DNA from: Burkholderia seminalis DSM 23518
Lineage (GTDB): Bacteria > Pseudomonadota > Gammaproteobacteria > Burkholderiales > Burkholderiaceae
Length of the DNA stretch: 64,000 nucleotides
Direction: 5' to 3'
Assembly (NCBI RefSeq): GCF_902832885.1
Contig: NZ_CADFDK010000007.1
Location: 124,001-188,000, forward strand
Part shown: positions 8,559 through 16,498 of the stretch, in pieces
Position numbering within the stretch: position 1 is the stretch's first letter
Layout of the letters: each line of letters opens with the position of its first letter
Notes under the pieces: model-generated
What the model saw: only the letters and a program-made list of their open reading frames with translations
Told to the model about the DNA's origin: nothing
Databases searched by the model: none
Translations under genes and position numbers: made by a program

Positions 8559-10058
8559 TTATACACGACGGCGGGGCAAACGGCAGGCCGGCCCCGCGAA
8601 ATCGGCGTGCGGCCGGTTCGTCAGGTCGCGCAGCGCATGCTCGGCCGTCGGGAAGCGGAACATGAATCCTTCCCGATGCAGCCGCGCCGGCATCACGCGC
8701 TGCCCGTCCAGCAGCAGCTCGGCCATCTCGCCCATCGCGACGCGCAGCGGCGCGGCCGGCACGTGCAGCCACGCGGGGCGGCGCAGCACCTTCGACACGA
8801 CCTGCACGAACGCGCGCTGGGTCAGCGGCACCGGCGCGACCGCGTTGTAGACGCCGCGCATGCCCGCGCTCGACATCGCGCGCGCGACGATCCGCAGCAC
8901 GTCGTCCCGGTGAATCCAGCTCATCACCTGCGCGCCGTCGCCGAATCGCCCGCCCATCCCGAAGTAATGCGGCAGCAGCATCGGGCGCAACGCGCCGCCG
9001 GGGCCGAACACGATGCCCAGCCGCAGCACCACCGTGCGCACGCCGTGGCGTTCGAGCGGCTGCGCGGCACGCTCCCACTGCCGGCACAGTTCGGACATGA
9101 AGCCGGTGCCGGCGCTGCTGGCCTCGTCGAGCCGTTCGTCGGCCGGACGCACGCCGTAGTAGCCGATCGCGGATGCCTGGATCCACGTGCGCGGCTTGAT
9201 CTCGGCGGTCTCGACCCAGCGCGTCAGCGCCTGCGTGACGCCGACGCGGCTCGCAAGCAGCCGCGCCTGCCGGCGCTTGCTCCAGCGTGCGCCCAGCACC
9301 GGCGCGCCCGCGAGATTGACGACCGTGTCGACACGCTCGTGCGGCCGCAGTTGTTCGACGGACGTCACGCTGCGTACGCGGCCATCAAACAGGTAGGCCG
9401 CGCGCAGCGGATCGCGCGCCAGCAGCGTGACGGTATGCCCGGCATCGAGCAACCGGTTCACGAGCGTTTCGCCGATGAAGCCGGTCCCGCCGGTCACGAG
9501 CACGTGGCCCGGCGGCTGACCCGCGAACGGATTGGCGGCCGGCACCCGGCGTGCGATCCGGCACGCGGCGATCCCGTCGCGCACACCCGATATGGTCACG
9601 CCGACGGCAAACAGGCTGAGCAGCCAGCCGCGCCAGCCGGGATCGAGCGGCTGCAGCGCGGTCGGCTCGTGCGCCCACACGGCCAGTTGCATCGCGATCA
9701 TCCCGAACAGCGCGCCGCCGTTGACGGCCAGCAGCGTGTGCAGCACGCGCTCGGTGGCCGGCAGCTTGCGGCTTTGGTCCTCGACGACGAAGTCCCACAA
9801 CGTCAGCGCCACTTCGACGAGTACGACCGCCGCGAGCGCTGCCACCCACGCCCCGTGAAACGCAACGTTCGCGATCGATGCGAACACGAGGCCGTACAAC
9901 ACGGAACGCACCGCATGAATCGCCAGTTCGAGCCGCGCGCGCGGGCTGTGCGGCAGGTCCTGCGTGAGTTCGTGGTGATAAAGCGTATCGAAGGCGCCCA
10001 TCGCGCCCTGCGCGATCAGCAGGTTGAGCGCCCAGTCGAAAGCAGGCAAGGTGTTCAT
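8559..10058 (-). CDS. TIGR01777-family NAD(P)-binding epimerase with N-terminal membrane domain
   Basis: A 499-aa fusion. Residues about 1-165 contain four hydrophobic spans (for example VRSVLYGLVFASIANVAF and AAVVLVEVALTLWDFVV). Residues about 185-490 form a Rossmann-fold SDR of the TIGR01777/SDR39U1 type, with the glycine motif VTGGTGFIGETLV, VNLAGAPV, the Y-based motif SAIGYYG and SWIHRDDVLRIV. The substrate of this family is not established. The ATG overlaps the stop of the upstream DCC gene (ATGA, 10055-10058), so translation is coupled. Third membrane-linked redox-type protein of the four-gene operon. Confidence 0.85.
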   Translation of the reverse strand: MNTLPAFDWALNLLIAQGAMGAFDTLYHHELTQDLPHSPRARLELAIHAVRSVLYGLVFASIANVAFHGAWVAALAAVVLVEVALTLWDFVVEDQSRKLPATERVLHTLLAVNGGALFGMIAMQLAVWAHEPTALQPLDPGWRGWLLSLFAVGVTISGVRDGIAACRIARRVPAANPFAGQPPGHVLVTGGTGFIGETLVNRLLDAGHTVTLLARDPLRAAYLFDGRVRSVTSVEQLRPHERVDTVVNLAGAPVLGARWSKRRQARLLASRVGVTQALTRWVETAEIKPRTWIQASAIGYYGVRPADERLDEASSAGTGFMSELCRQWERAAQPLERHGVRTVVLRLGIVFGPGGALRPMLLPHYFGMGGRFGDGAQVMSWIHRDDVLRIVARAMSSAGMRGVYNAVAPVPLTQRAFVQVVSKVLRRPAWLHVPAAPLRVAMGEMAELLLDGQRVMPARLHREGFMFRFPTAEHALRDLTNRPHADFAGPACRLPRRRV

Positions 10059-10924
10059 ACGGTATCCCTCCTCCACAGCCAGACGAGCGGCGGCACCATC
10101 GCGACGAGCGCGACGAGGTCGATCGCTACGTGGCCCCGCACATGCGCCTGCCACGACAACAGCATGTCCTGCGGCGCCCAGATCGACAGGCCGGCCAGCA
10201 GCCAGCCCCACACTTCCCGTTTGCGCAACCGGCTGCCGAGGTGGACGAGCGCGAACATCCAGACCGACGCGCACTGTACCGTCGCGCCGGCCAGCGACAT
10301 CCACCAGACCTGCTGGGCACGTGCGGCGTCGGGCGCCGTTCCTGCCCAGAAATGCAGTTCGATGCCGCGGTGATAGGCATCGAGCCACGGCGCGCCGGCC
10401 ATCCACGGCACGACCGCGCCGACCAGCAGGTGCACGATCGCGACCGCCCCCATCCAGTTCACGACGACGCGGCGCCGGGTGTCGTGTGCGGGGCGCGCTG
10501 ATGCCCTGCGTCCGGCGGCCTCGCCGATCCCGCACGCCGCGTCGTCGCAGCGCGCTTCGGCGTGATACCCGAGCCAGCGCGAAACGGCCTGCCGGTTGCG
10601 TGCGAAGCGGCGATACAGCGGTGCGAGCACGCCGCGCAGGGCCGGCACGCGCAGCAGCCAGGCGAGCCAGCGGCGCCCGGCCAGCGCATGGGCGGCCGCG
10701 ACGCTGTCGACGCCGGTCAGCATGCGTCCGTCAGGCAGGCGCGCATGCAGTTCGCGATTCAGCGCGGGCAGGTCGACGCCCAGCGGCGCCGGGTCGAAGC
10801 CCGGTTCGGCGATATCGACGAACGTCAGCCGGTGTCGCGCGTCGCGCGCCGCGAGACGCCGAATTTCCGCGGCGCATAACGGACATCGCCCGTCGAAGTA
10901 AACTTCCAGTTCACTTGCGCTCAT
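10055..10924 (-). CDS. DCC-family thiol-disulfide oxidoreductase-like protein with membrane tail
   Basis: A 289-aa protein. The first 110 residues are a DUF393/DCC domain with the signature YFDGRCPLC (Asp11, Cys14, Pro15, Cys17), predicted thioredoxin-like; the two cysteines are the only obvious redox pair. A middle Cys/Arg-rich stretch follows, then about four membrane spans in the C-terminal half (GAVAIVHLLVGAVVPWMAG and later). The ATG at 10924 has AAGGAG 8 nt upstream; an in-frame GTG 9 nt earlier is less well placed. It overlaps the next gene by 4 nt. Membrane-proximal thiol chemistry is inferred, and the partner is unknown. Confidence 0.82.
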   Translation of the reverse strand: MSASELEVYFDGRCPLCAAEIRRLAARDARHRLTFVDIAEPGFDPAPLGVDLPALNRELHARLPDGRMLTGVDSVAAAHALAGRRWLAWLLRVPALRGVLAPLYRRFARNRQAVSRWLGYHAEARCDDAACGIGEAAGRRASARPAHDTRRRVVVNWMGAVAIVHLLVGAVVPWMAGAPWLDAYHRGIELHFWAGTAPDAARAQQVWWMSLAGATVQCASVWMFALVHLGSRLRKREVWGWLLAGLSIWAPQDMLLSWQAHVRGHVAIDLVALVAMVPPLVWLWRRDTV

Positions 10925-11017
10925 GATTTGCACTCCTTCTTTTTATCGAAAGCATCATGAATCGATCGACTGCATGCCGATGCCTCGAACCGCCGCGCCC
11001 GCACGGCGGCGACACGC

Positions 11018-11488
11018 TTAAATCGGCTTGACCACCATCAGGAAGTAGACGGTCAGCATCGCGAAAAACGCCGGATAACCGAGCAGTTCCCAGCGTTTCG
11101 CGTAGCGCCAGTAGCGCTCGGGCAGCGCGGCATCGCCGTTCGCGTGCGCGAGCCTCGCCATCGATGCCAGTTCGAGCTGCAGCCACACGACCGGCAGCCA
11201 GCACGCACCGGCGACCGCGTACAGCACGATCGACGCGAGCAGCCACGGCGTATGCCACGGCCAGCCGGCCGTGTGCGCGAGCCACAAGCCGGACGCCGGC
11301 TGGAAGATCACGGCCGGCGTCGTGAACCACCCGTCCGCGCGCACCACGAGCCGCGACACGGCCGCGATCGCGGGCACCGACCGCGTGCGGTTCGCGAAGA
11401 ACAGGTAGAACGCGGTGCCGAACCCCGTGCCGACCAGCAGCACCGAGGACAGGATGTGAAGCGCCTTGATGACGAGATAGGTATTCAT
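11018..11488 (-). CDS. DUF2269-family integral membrane protein
   Basis: A 156-aa protein with four membrane segments (MNTYLVIKALHILSSVLLVG; then about 50-70, 82-102 and 135-155) and conserved His/Trp residues (KALHILSS, HTPWLLASI). DUF2269 proteins resemble small haem or quinone-handling membrane proteins but have no established function. The ATG overlaps the stop of the upstream SDR gene (11485-11488), indicating coupled translation. A 93-nt gap separates it from the DCC gene downstream, with no terminator seen. Confidence 0.82.
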   Translation of the reverse strand: MNTYLVIKALHILSSVLLVGTGFGTAFYLFFANRTRSVPAIAAVSRLVVRADGWFTTPAVIFQPASGLWLAHTAGWPWHTPWLLASIVLYAVAGACWLPVVWLQLELASMARLAHANGDAALPERYWRYAKRWELLGYPAFFAMLTVYFLMVVKPI

Positions 11489-12807
11489 GCGCGTTCTTCT
11501 TCTGAAAAGAGGATCAACAGGATGGCGAGAATCGGCACGTTCTTGAGCACCGGACCGAACGGTTCGGCCAGCAGGCCCGGCATCGTGACCGCGATCACGG
11601 CCGAATACGCGACGATCAGCGCCGCTTGCGCAGCCCACAGGCGCCGCGAAGGCGCGGCGACGGTCGCGATGCCGAACGCGAAGTCCAGCGCGCTGGCCCC
11701 ATAGAGCGCAAGCAACGCCGGCAGCCCCGTCAGGTGCGCAGGCGCGAGCAGCGCGAGGCTCGCGTGCAGCGGATGGATGAACGCGCTCGCGATGGCCGTC
11801 CAGATCCACACGATCGCGAGCGCGCCGCGCAGCAACGGGCGCCGCCACATCGCGAGCGCCTCGCGGCGCAGCGCGGCAGCGCTTTCCGTGCCGATGAAGC
11901 CGCCGATGACGCGCGGCGGCCGGCCGAGCACGGCCGCGGTGGCCGACGGATCGCCGGTGTTCCCGGCGCGCAGCATCGTCCACGTGTCGCGCGTGAACAT
12001 CGCGCCCGGCAGCATGCCGGACAGGACGGCCGCCGCGCCGGCCAGCGGGCCCGGCAGCGTCACGCGCGCAGCCGGCGGAAACCCCAGCGCGGCCCGGTAG
12101 CAGGCCAGCATCTCGCGGTATTCGACTTTGTCGCCGCCGACCACGTCGATCACCCGGTTGCCGGCCTCCGCCGCATCGTCCGGTTGCACGACGAGCCGCG
12201 CGACGACTTCCGCGAGATCGTCGACGTGCAAGGGTCGCAGCCGCTGACGGCCGCCCGCCGGCAGCACATGCACGGGCAGGCTCGCGAGCATCCGGAACAA
12301 CCGCGCCGACGCGCCGGCCGCGCCGTAGACGAGCGCGGGGCGCACGATGCGGGAATCGATCGGCAGCGTCCGCAGGAACCGGTCGGCCGCGTGCTTGCTC
12401 GCGAAGTACCGCGTCTCGCCGCGCTCGACGCCGAGCGCCGAGATCTGGATCACGCGCCGCACGCCGGCGCGGCAGCATGCGGTGAAGAGCGCGCACGGCG
12501 CGGCGCGGTGCACGGCGTCGAGCGTCGCGCCGCGTCGGTCGGCCAGGATGCCGACGGCGTTGACCACCACGTCGACGCCCGTCAGCCGCGGCAGCCACGC
12601 CTGCGGATCGACGTCCCGCGCGAAGTCGATCGCGATGTCGCGCGGGCCGGCCGCGTGACGCACGCCGCGCAGCACGTGATGGCCGCCGGCTTCGAGCTGC
12701 GCGCACAGCGCCCGCCCGATGAAGCCGCTCGCGCCGCAGACGAGCACGGTGATACTGCGCGCGCCGGTGCGATCGTGCTGTCGCGCCGACGGCAGGATTG
12801 CGTTCAT
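11485..12807 (-). CDS. NAD(P)-binding SDR with C-terminal DoxX-like membrane domain
   Basis: A 440-aa protein. Residues about 18-290 form an atypical SDR/NmrA-type Rossmann domain (ITVLVCGASGFIGRALCAQL, VVNAVGILAD, RYFASKHAADRFL with a YxxxK-like YFASK). Residues about 310-440 hold four membrane spans resembling DoxX-like domains. The second ATG (12807) has AGAGG 6 nt upstream, while the ATG at 12813 abuts the same site and is less likely. It is the first gene of the four-gene operon. Its promoter region carries the palindrome at 12829-12848, probably bound by the adjacent GbsR-type regulator. Function of the pairing is unknown. Confidence 0.83.
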   Translation of the reverse strand: MNAILPSARQHDRTGARSITVLVCGASGFIGRALCAQLEAGGHHVLRGVRHAAGPRDIAIDFARDVDPQAWLPRLTGVDVVVNAVGILADRRGATLDAVHRAAPCALFTACCRAGVRRVIQISALGVERGETRYFASKHAADRFLRTLPIDSRIVRPALVYGAAGASARLFRMLASLPVHVLPAGGRQRLRPLHVDDLAEVVARLVVQPDDAAEAGNRVIDVVGGDKVEYREMLACYRAALGFPPAARVTLPGPLAGAAAVLSGMLPGAMFTRDTWTMLRAGNTGDPSATAAVLGRPPRVIGGFIGTESAAALRREALAMWRRPLLRGALAIVWIWTAIASAFIHPLHASLALLAPAHLTGLPALLALYGASALDFAFGIATVAAPSRRLWAAQAALIVAYSAVIAVTMPGLLAEPFGPVLKNVPILAILLILFSEEERA

Positions 12808-12828
12808 CTTCATCCTCTATTTACAGTT

Positions 12829-12848
12829 ATTTCTGTAAAGACAGAAAT
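12829..12848. promoter_or_regulatory. Palindromic operator of the four-gene operon (GbsR-type site 1)
   Basis: ATTTCTGTAAAGACAGAAAT has perfect 8-bp arms around AAAG and lies 22-41 bp upstream of the operon start at 12807. On the minus strand a TTGATA (12848-12853 complement) is followed 17 nt later by ATAACT, so the palindrome would occupy the promoter spacer. It differs from site 2 (13455-13474) at 2 of 20 positions. Confidence 0.7.
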
Positions 12849-12858
12849 ATCAACCCCC

Positions 12859-12881
12859 AAAAAAGCGGGCTGCCCGCCCGC
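12859..12881 (-). terminator. Rho-independent terminator of the GbsR-type gene
   Basis: On the minus strand, stem GCGGGC/GCCCGC with a 5-nt loop followed by TTTTTT, starting 14 nt after the stop codon at 12896. It isolates the regulator transcript from the operon promoter immediately downstream. Confidence 0.8.
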
Positions 12882-12895
12882 ACTTCCGCTACCGC

Positions 12896-13429
12896 TTACT
12901 TCGACGGCTTGCGCCTGACCGTCTGGCTGATCTTCGCGCCGATGCCGAGCGCCTTCATCAGCGTATCGGGCTTGAGCCGCAGCATCTCGTCCGACCAGGT
13001 CGTGAGCGTCTCGACGAACTGCAGCGTGTCGCGGATACGCTGTTCGGTCTCGCGGCTTTCGTTCGCGATCTCCGGACTCGTCAGGCAATCGCGCAGCACC
13101 GTGAGCGTCGGTTCGATCTCGCGCTGCCGCCGCCCTTCGACGATCAGCTTGAACAACTCCCAGATGTCGGTCGACGTCTCGAAGTGGTCGCGGCGGTCGC
13201 CCAGCACGTGCACGACCTTCGCGAGCCGCCACGCCTGCAGCTCCTTCAGGCTCGTGCTGACGTTGGAGCGCGCGACGTTGAGCGTGTCGGCGATCTCGTC
13301 GGCCGCGACCGGCCGGCCGGCCAGGTAGAGCAGCGCGTGAATCTGCGAGACGGTACGGTTGACGCCCCACCGCGAGCCCATTTCGCCCCAGTGGAGAATG
13401 AATCGTTCGGCAATCGGTGTGAGTTCCAT
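12896..13429 (-). CDS. GbsR/MarR-type transcriptional regulator
   Basis: A 177-aa winged-helix regulator. The N-terminal GbsR hallmark [29 protein letters not shown] is followed by the recognition helix region [16 protein letters not shown] and a C-terminal helical dimerisation part (about 100-177). The ATG at 13429 (MELTPIAE) may be leaderless: a minus-strand TTGACA and TAAATT spaced 17 nt would place the transcript start at about this codon. An upstream in-frame ATG at 13447 lacks a ribosome site. Site 2 (13455-13474) overlaps that -35, which fits autoregulation. The controlled operon is most likely 12807-8559. Confidence 0.85.
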   Translation of the reverse strand: MELTPIAERFILHWGEMGSRWGVNRTVSQIHALLYLAGRPVAADEIADTLNVARSNVSTSLKELQAWRLAKVVHVLGDRRDHFETSTDIWELFKLIVEGRRQREIEPTLTVLRDCLTSPEIANESRETEQRIRDTLQFVETLTTWSDEMLRLKPDTLMKALGIGAKISQTVRRKPSK

Positions 13430-13474
13430 GTCGGGAAATTTATTCATTTCAGTTATTTCTGTCAAGAGAGAAAT
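13424..13474 (-). promoter_or_regulatory. Promoter and operator of the GbsR-type gene (site 2)
   Basis: Operator ATTTCTGTCAAGAGAGAAAT (13455-13474) matches site 1 at 18 of 20 positions and is likewise preceded by CAGTT. On the minus strand TTGACA lies inside it. Then 17 nt, TAAATT, and 7 nt to the ATG at 13429. This arrangement predicts repressor occlusion and a leaderless mRNA. Confidence 0.6.
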
Positions 13475-13594
13475 AACCGGGGCGATCCGACACCGTCCGG
13501 CCGCGCCCGCCCGCGATCGGCCGCTTCCTTTACAATGCGCGGGATTTTCCGATTTCAGGCCGTCCCCGCCTTTCTGATAGACAGAGGTTTTTCC

Positions 13595-14797
13595 ATGATC
13601 ATCAAACCGCGCGTGCGTGGCTTCATCTGCGTGACGACTCATCCCGTCGGCTGCGAGGCCAACGTCAAGGAACAGATCGACTACGTGACTTCGCACGGCC
13701 CGATCGCCAATGGCCCGAAAAAGGTGCTCGTGATCGGCGCGTCGACCGGCTATGGCCTCGCGGCCCGGATCTCGGCCGCATTCGGCTCGGGCGCGGACAC
13801 GCTCGGCGTGTTCTTCGAGCGCGCCGGCAGCGAAACGAAGCCCGGCACGGCCGGCTGGTACAACAGCGCCGCGTTCGAGAAATTCGCCGCCGAAAAGGGG
13901 CTCTATGCGCGCAGCATCAACGGCGACGCATTCTCCGACAAGGTCAAGCAGGTCACGATCGACACCATCAAGCAGGATCTCGGCAAGGTCGATCTGGTCG
14001 TCTACAGCCTCGCGGCACCGCGCCGCACGCATCCGAAGACGGGCGAGACGATCAGCTCGACGCTCAAGCCGGTCGGCAAGGCCGTCACGTTCCGCGGCCT
14101 CGACACCGACAAGGAAGTGATCCGCGACGTCGCGCTCGAACCGGCGACGCAGGAAGAGATCGACGGCACCGTCGCGGTGATGGGCGGCGAGGACTGGCAG
14201 ATGTGGATCGACGCGCTGGCCGACGCCGGCGTGCTGGCCGACGGCGCGAAGACCACCGCGTTCACGTATCTCGGCGAGCAGATCACGCACGACATCTACT
14301 GGAACGGCTCGATCGGCGAAGCGAAGAAGGATCTCGACAAGAAGGTGCTGTCGATCCGCGACAAGCTGGCCGCGCACGGCGGCGATGCCCGCGTGTCGGT
14401 GCTGAAGGCCGTCGTCACGCAGGCCAGCTCGGCGATCCCGATGATGCCGCTGTACCTGTCGCTGCTGTTCAAGGTGATGAAGGAAGCCGGCACGCACGAA
14501 GGCTGCATCGAGCAGGTGTACGGGCTCCTGAAGGACAGCCTGTACGGCGCGACGCCGCACATCGACGCGGAAGGCCGCCTGCGCGCGGACTACAAGGAGC
14601 TCGATCCGCAGGTGCAGGAGAAGGTCGTCGCGATGTGGGACAAGGTGACCAACGAGAACCTGTACGAGATGACCGACTTCGCCGGCTACAAGACCGACTT
14701 CCTGCGGCTGTTCGGCTTCGAGATCGCCGGTGTCGACTACGACGCGGACGTGAACCCGGACGTGAAGATCCCGGGCATCATCGACACGACGGTCTGA
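13595..14797 (+). CDS. fabV: Trans-2-enoyl-ACP/CoA reductase FabV
   Basis: A 400-aa FabV, the long single-domain enoyl reductase that performs the last step of fatty-acid elongation with NADH. Visible features are the N-terminal [20 protein letters not shown], the cofactor motif [16 protein letters not shown] and the Y-X8-K catalytic pair Tyr235/Lys244 ([10 protein letters not shown]), at the same numbering as described for the B. mallei enzyme. FabV enzymes are known to be poorly inhibited by triclosan. An AGAGG site is 7 nt before the ATG and TACAAT at 13531-13536 is a possible -10. A strong hairpin follows the stop. Confidence 0.95.
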   Translation: MIIKPRVRGFICVTTHPVGCEANVKEQIDYVTSHGPIANGPKKVLVIGASTGYGLAARISAAFGSGADTLGVFFERAGSETKPGTAGWYNSAAFEKFAAEKGLYARSINGDAFSDKVKQVTIDTIKQDLGKVDLVVYSLAAPRRTHPKTGETISSTLKPVGKAVTFRGLDTDKEVIRDVALEPATQEEIDGTVAVMGGEDWQMWIDALADAGVLADGAKTTAFTYLGEQITHDIYWNGSIGEAKKDLDKKVLSIRDKLAAHGGDARVSVLKAVVTQASSAIPMMPLYLSLLFKVMKEAGTHEGCIEQVYGLLKDSLYGATPHIDAEGRLRADYKELDPQVQEKVVAMWDKVTNENLYEMTDFAGYKTDFLRLFGFEIAGVDYDADVNPDVKIPGIIDTTV

Positions 14798-14803
14798 CGA
14801 AAC

Positions 14804-14839
14804 GCCCCGCCGCCGCGCTCATCGAGCGGGCGGCGGGGC
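14804..14839. terminator. Strong GC hairpin between convergent fabV and SDR genes
   Basis: GCCCCGCCGCC and GGCGGCGGGGC arms, extended by GCTC/GAGC, around a short loop. It lies 7 nt after the fabV stop and 17 nt before the end of the convergent SDR gene. No long T run, but the stem is very stable. Confidence 0.65.
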
Positions 14840-14855
14840 CGCGTTGCCGGCCGCG

Positions 14856-15560
14856 TCAACGCGGCGCCGGCTCTTCCAGATAGACGCCCGACGACAGCGT
14901 GGCCTTCACCTGCCGCGTGAATTCGTCGGTCGACACCTCCTCTTCTCCTGCTTCGATTGCCTCGTAGGCCTGGCGCACGACGTCGGCCGGCGTGGCCTTC
15001 GGCACGTCGAGGCCGGCCGTCAGGTCGGTATCGATGAACCCCGCATGCAGCCCGACGACCTGCGTATGCTGTTCGCGCAGCGAATGGCGAAGCCCGTTGG
15101 TCAGCGCCCACGCGGCCGATTTCGACACGCCGTAGCCCGACAGGATCGGCCGGTTCACCCAGCTCGCGACCGACAGGATATTCAGGATCGCGCCGCCGCC
15201 GTGGCTGGCGAGCGTGCCCGCGAACGCCCGCGACATCGCCAGCATCCCGAACACGTTGGTTTCGAAGTGCTCGCGCAGCGCGTCGGGCGCGCCGTCGTCC
15301 GTCAGGCTGCCGAGCCGCGCGATGCCGGCGTTGTTGATCAGCAGCGTGACGTCGCGGGCCGCATCGGCCGCCGCGGCGACGGCCGCCGGATCGGTCACGT
15401 CGAGCTTCACGGGCACGACGCCCGGCAGCGTCACGGTGGCCGGATCGCGCGCCGCCGCATAGACCTTGCGCGCGCCTCTGGCGAGCGCCTGCTTCGCGAA
15501 CTCGAGCCCAAGCCCGCGGTTCGCGCCCGTCACGAAAACGACTGCACCTTCGATCTTCAT
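14856..15560 (-). CDS. Short-chain dehydrogenase/reductase
   Basis: A 234-aa classical SDR with the cofactor motif VTGANRGLGLEFAKQAL, LLINNAGIA (NNAG), the catalytic serine strand ILSVASW and the catalytic YGVSK. This makes it an NAD(P)-dependent oxidoreductase of an alcohol or ketone, with the substrate unknown. The ATG at 15560 has AAAGGA 6 nt upstream. It is divergent from the TetR gene at 15899, and the shared region carries two matching operators, so TetR repression of this SDR is likely. Confidence 0.9.
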   Translation of the reverse strand: MKIEGAVVFVTGANRGLGLEFAKQALARGARKVYAAARDPATVTLPGVVPVKLDVTDPAAVAAAADAARDVTLLINNAGIARLGSLTDDGAPDALREHFETNVFGMLAMSRAFAGTLASHGGGAILNILSVASWVNRPILSGYGVSKSAAWALTNGLRHSLREQHTQVVGLHAGFIDTDLTAGLDVPKATPADVVRQAYEAIEAGEEEVSTDEFTRQVKATLSSGVYLEEPAPR

Positions 15561-15782
15561 GATCGTTCCTTTCGCATGATGAATCGCCTGCGCGCCGGCT
15601 CGCCGCGCGCATGAGATCCGGTGGAAAACGAGGTTGCCATTGCTTGCCGAACCGGTGCGCCGCCGACGGCGGGCGGCGAGCCGTCCGCCGCCCGATAGCC
15701 GCGGCGCCAAAGACGCCGACCGACTGCCATCCGTGTCCGGCCGTGGCTTTGCATCGCCGGCCAAGTCGACTACACTCGATGT

Positions 15783-15856
15783 CAATGTCGATCACCATTG
15801 TCTTTGCGGTGCATTCTGTTCGCGCCACGCCCTCATGTCAATGGTGATCGCCATTG
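15783..15856. promoter_or_regulatory. Pair of TetR-type operators in the SDR/TetR divergent region
   Basis: Two 18-bp sites with 5-bp CAATG/CATTG arms, CAATGTCGATCACCATTG (15783-15800) and CAATGGTGATCGCCATTG (15839-15856). Each is a near palindrome centred on GATC. The second matches the reverse complement of the first at 17 of 18 positions. Centres are 56 bp apart, within the 338-bp region between the two start codons. This fits one TetR dimer controlling both promoters. Confidence 0.75.
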
Positions 15857-15898
15857 TGTTTTCCAATCGACGCGATCGGCAAAATCAGGGAGAGATCG

Positions 15899-16483
15899 AT
15901 GGGCGTATCAAGACAGCAGGCCGCCGAGAACCGGAGCGCGATCGTCGCGGCCGCCGAGCGGCTGTTCCGCGCGCGCGGCGTCGATGCCGTCGGGCTGACG
16001 GAGCTGATGAAGGAAGCCGGCTTCACGCAGGGCGGCTTCTACAACCACTTCAAGTCGAAAGACACGCTCGTCGCCGAAGTGATGGAAAAGGCGATGCACG
16101 ACCGCGCCGATTCGCCGAACGCCGGCAGTCTCGACGCACAGGTGGCGGCGTACCTGTCGGCCGCGCATCGCGACAACGTCGAGGCCGGGTGCCCGCTGTC
16201 CGGCTTCGCCGGCGACGCGGCGCGGCTGACCGACGCGGCGCGCGCATGCTACGCGCACGGTCTCGCCGCGTATCTCGACCGGCTGGCGCCGATGGTGGCG
16301 GCCGAAGGCGCGACGCCGGAGCAGACACGTCGCGACACGCTGGCGGTCTTCAGCCAGATGGTCGGCGCGCTCGTGCTGTCGCGCGCGGTCGCGGGCACCG
16401 ATCGCGCGCTGGCCGACGAGATCCTCGACGCGGGACGCAAGACGCTGGGCGCCGGACGCGGCGACCCGGGCACGCCTGCGTAA
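15899..16483 (+). CDS. TetR-family transcriptional repressor
   Basis: A 194-aa TetR protein. The HTH lies at about residues 12-55 (IVAAAERLFRARGVDAVGLTELMKEAG, with the TQGGFYNHFKSKDTL recognition helix), followed by a ligand domain containing a conserved GCPLSGFAGD segment seen in the branch that regulates SDR/oxidoreductase genes. The ATG at 15899 follows GGGAGAG. Two operators overlap its upstream region, so autorepression plus control of the divergent SDR is expected. The inducer is unknown. It converges closely with the next gene (15-nt gap). Confidence 0.9.
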   Translation: MGVSRQQAAENRSAIVAAAERLFRARGVDAVGLTELMKEAGFTQGGFYNHFKSKDTLVAEVMEKAMHDRADSPNAGSLDAQVAAYLSAAHRDNVEAGCPLSGFAGDAARLTDAARACYAHGLAAYLDRLAPMVAAEGATPEQTRRDTLAVFSQMVGALVLSRAVAGTDRALADEILDAGRKTLGAGRGDPGTPA

Positions 16484-16498
16484 CGCCGCCCTCCCGCG

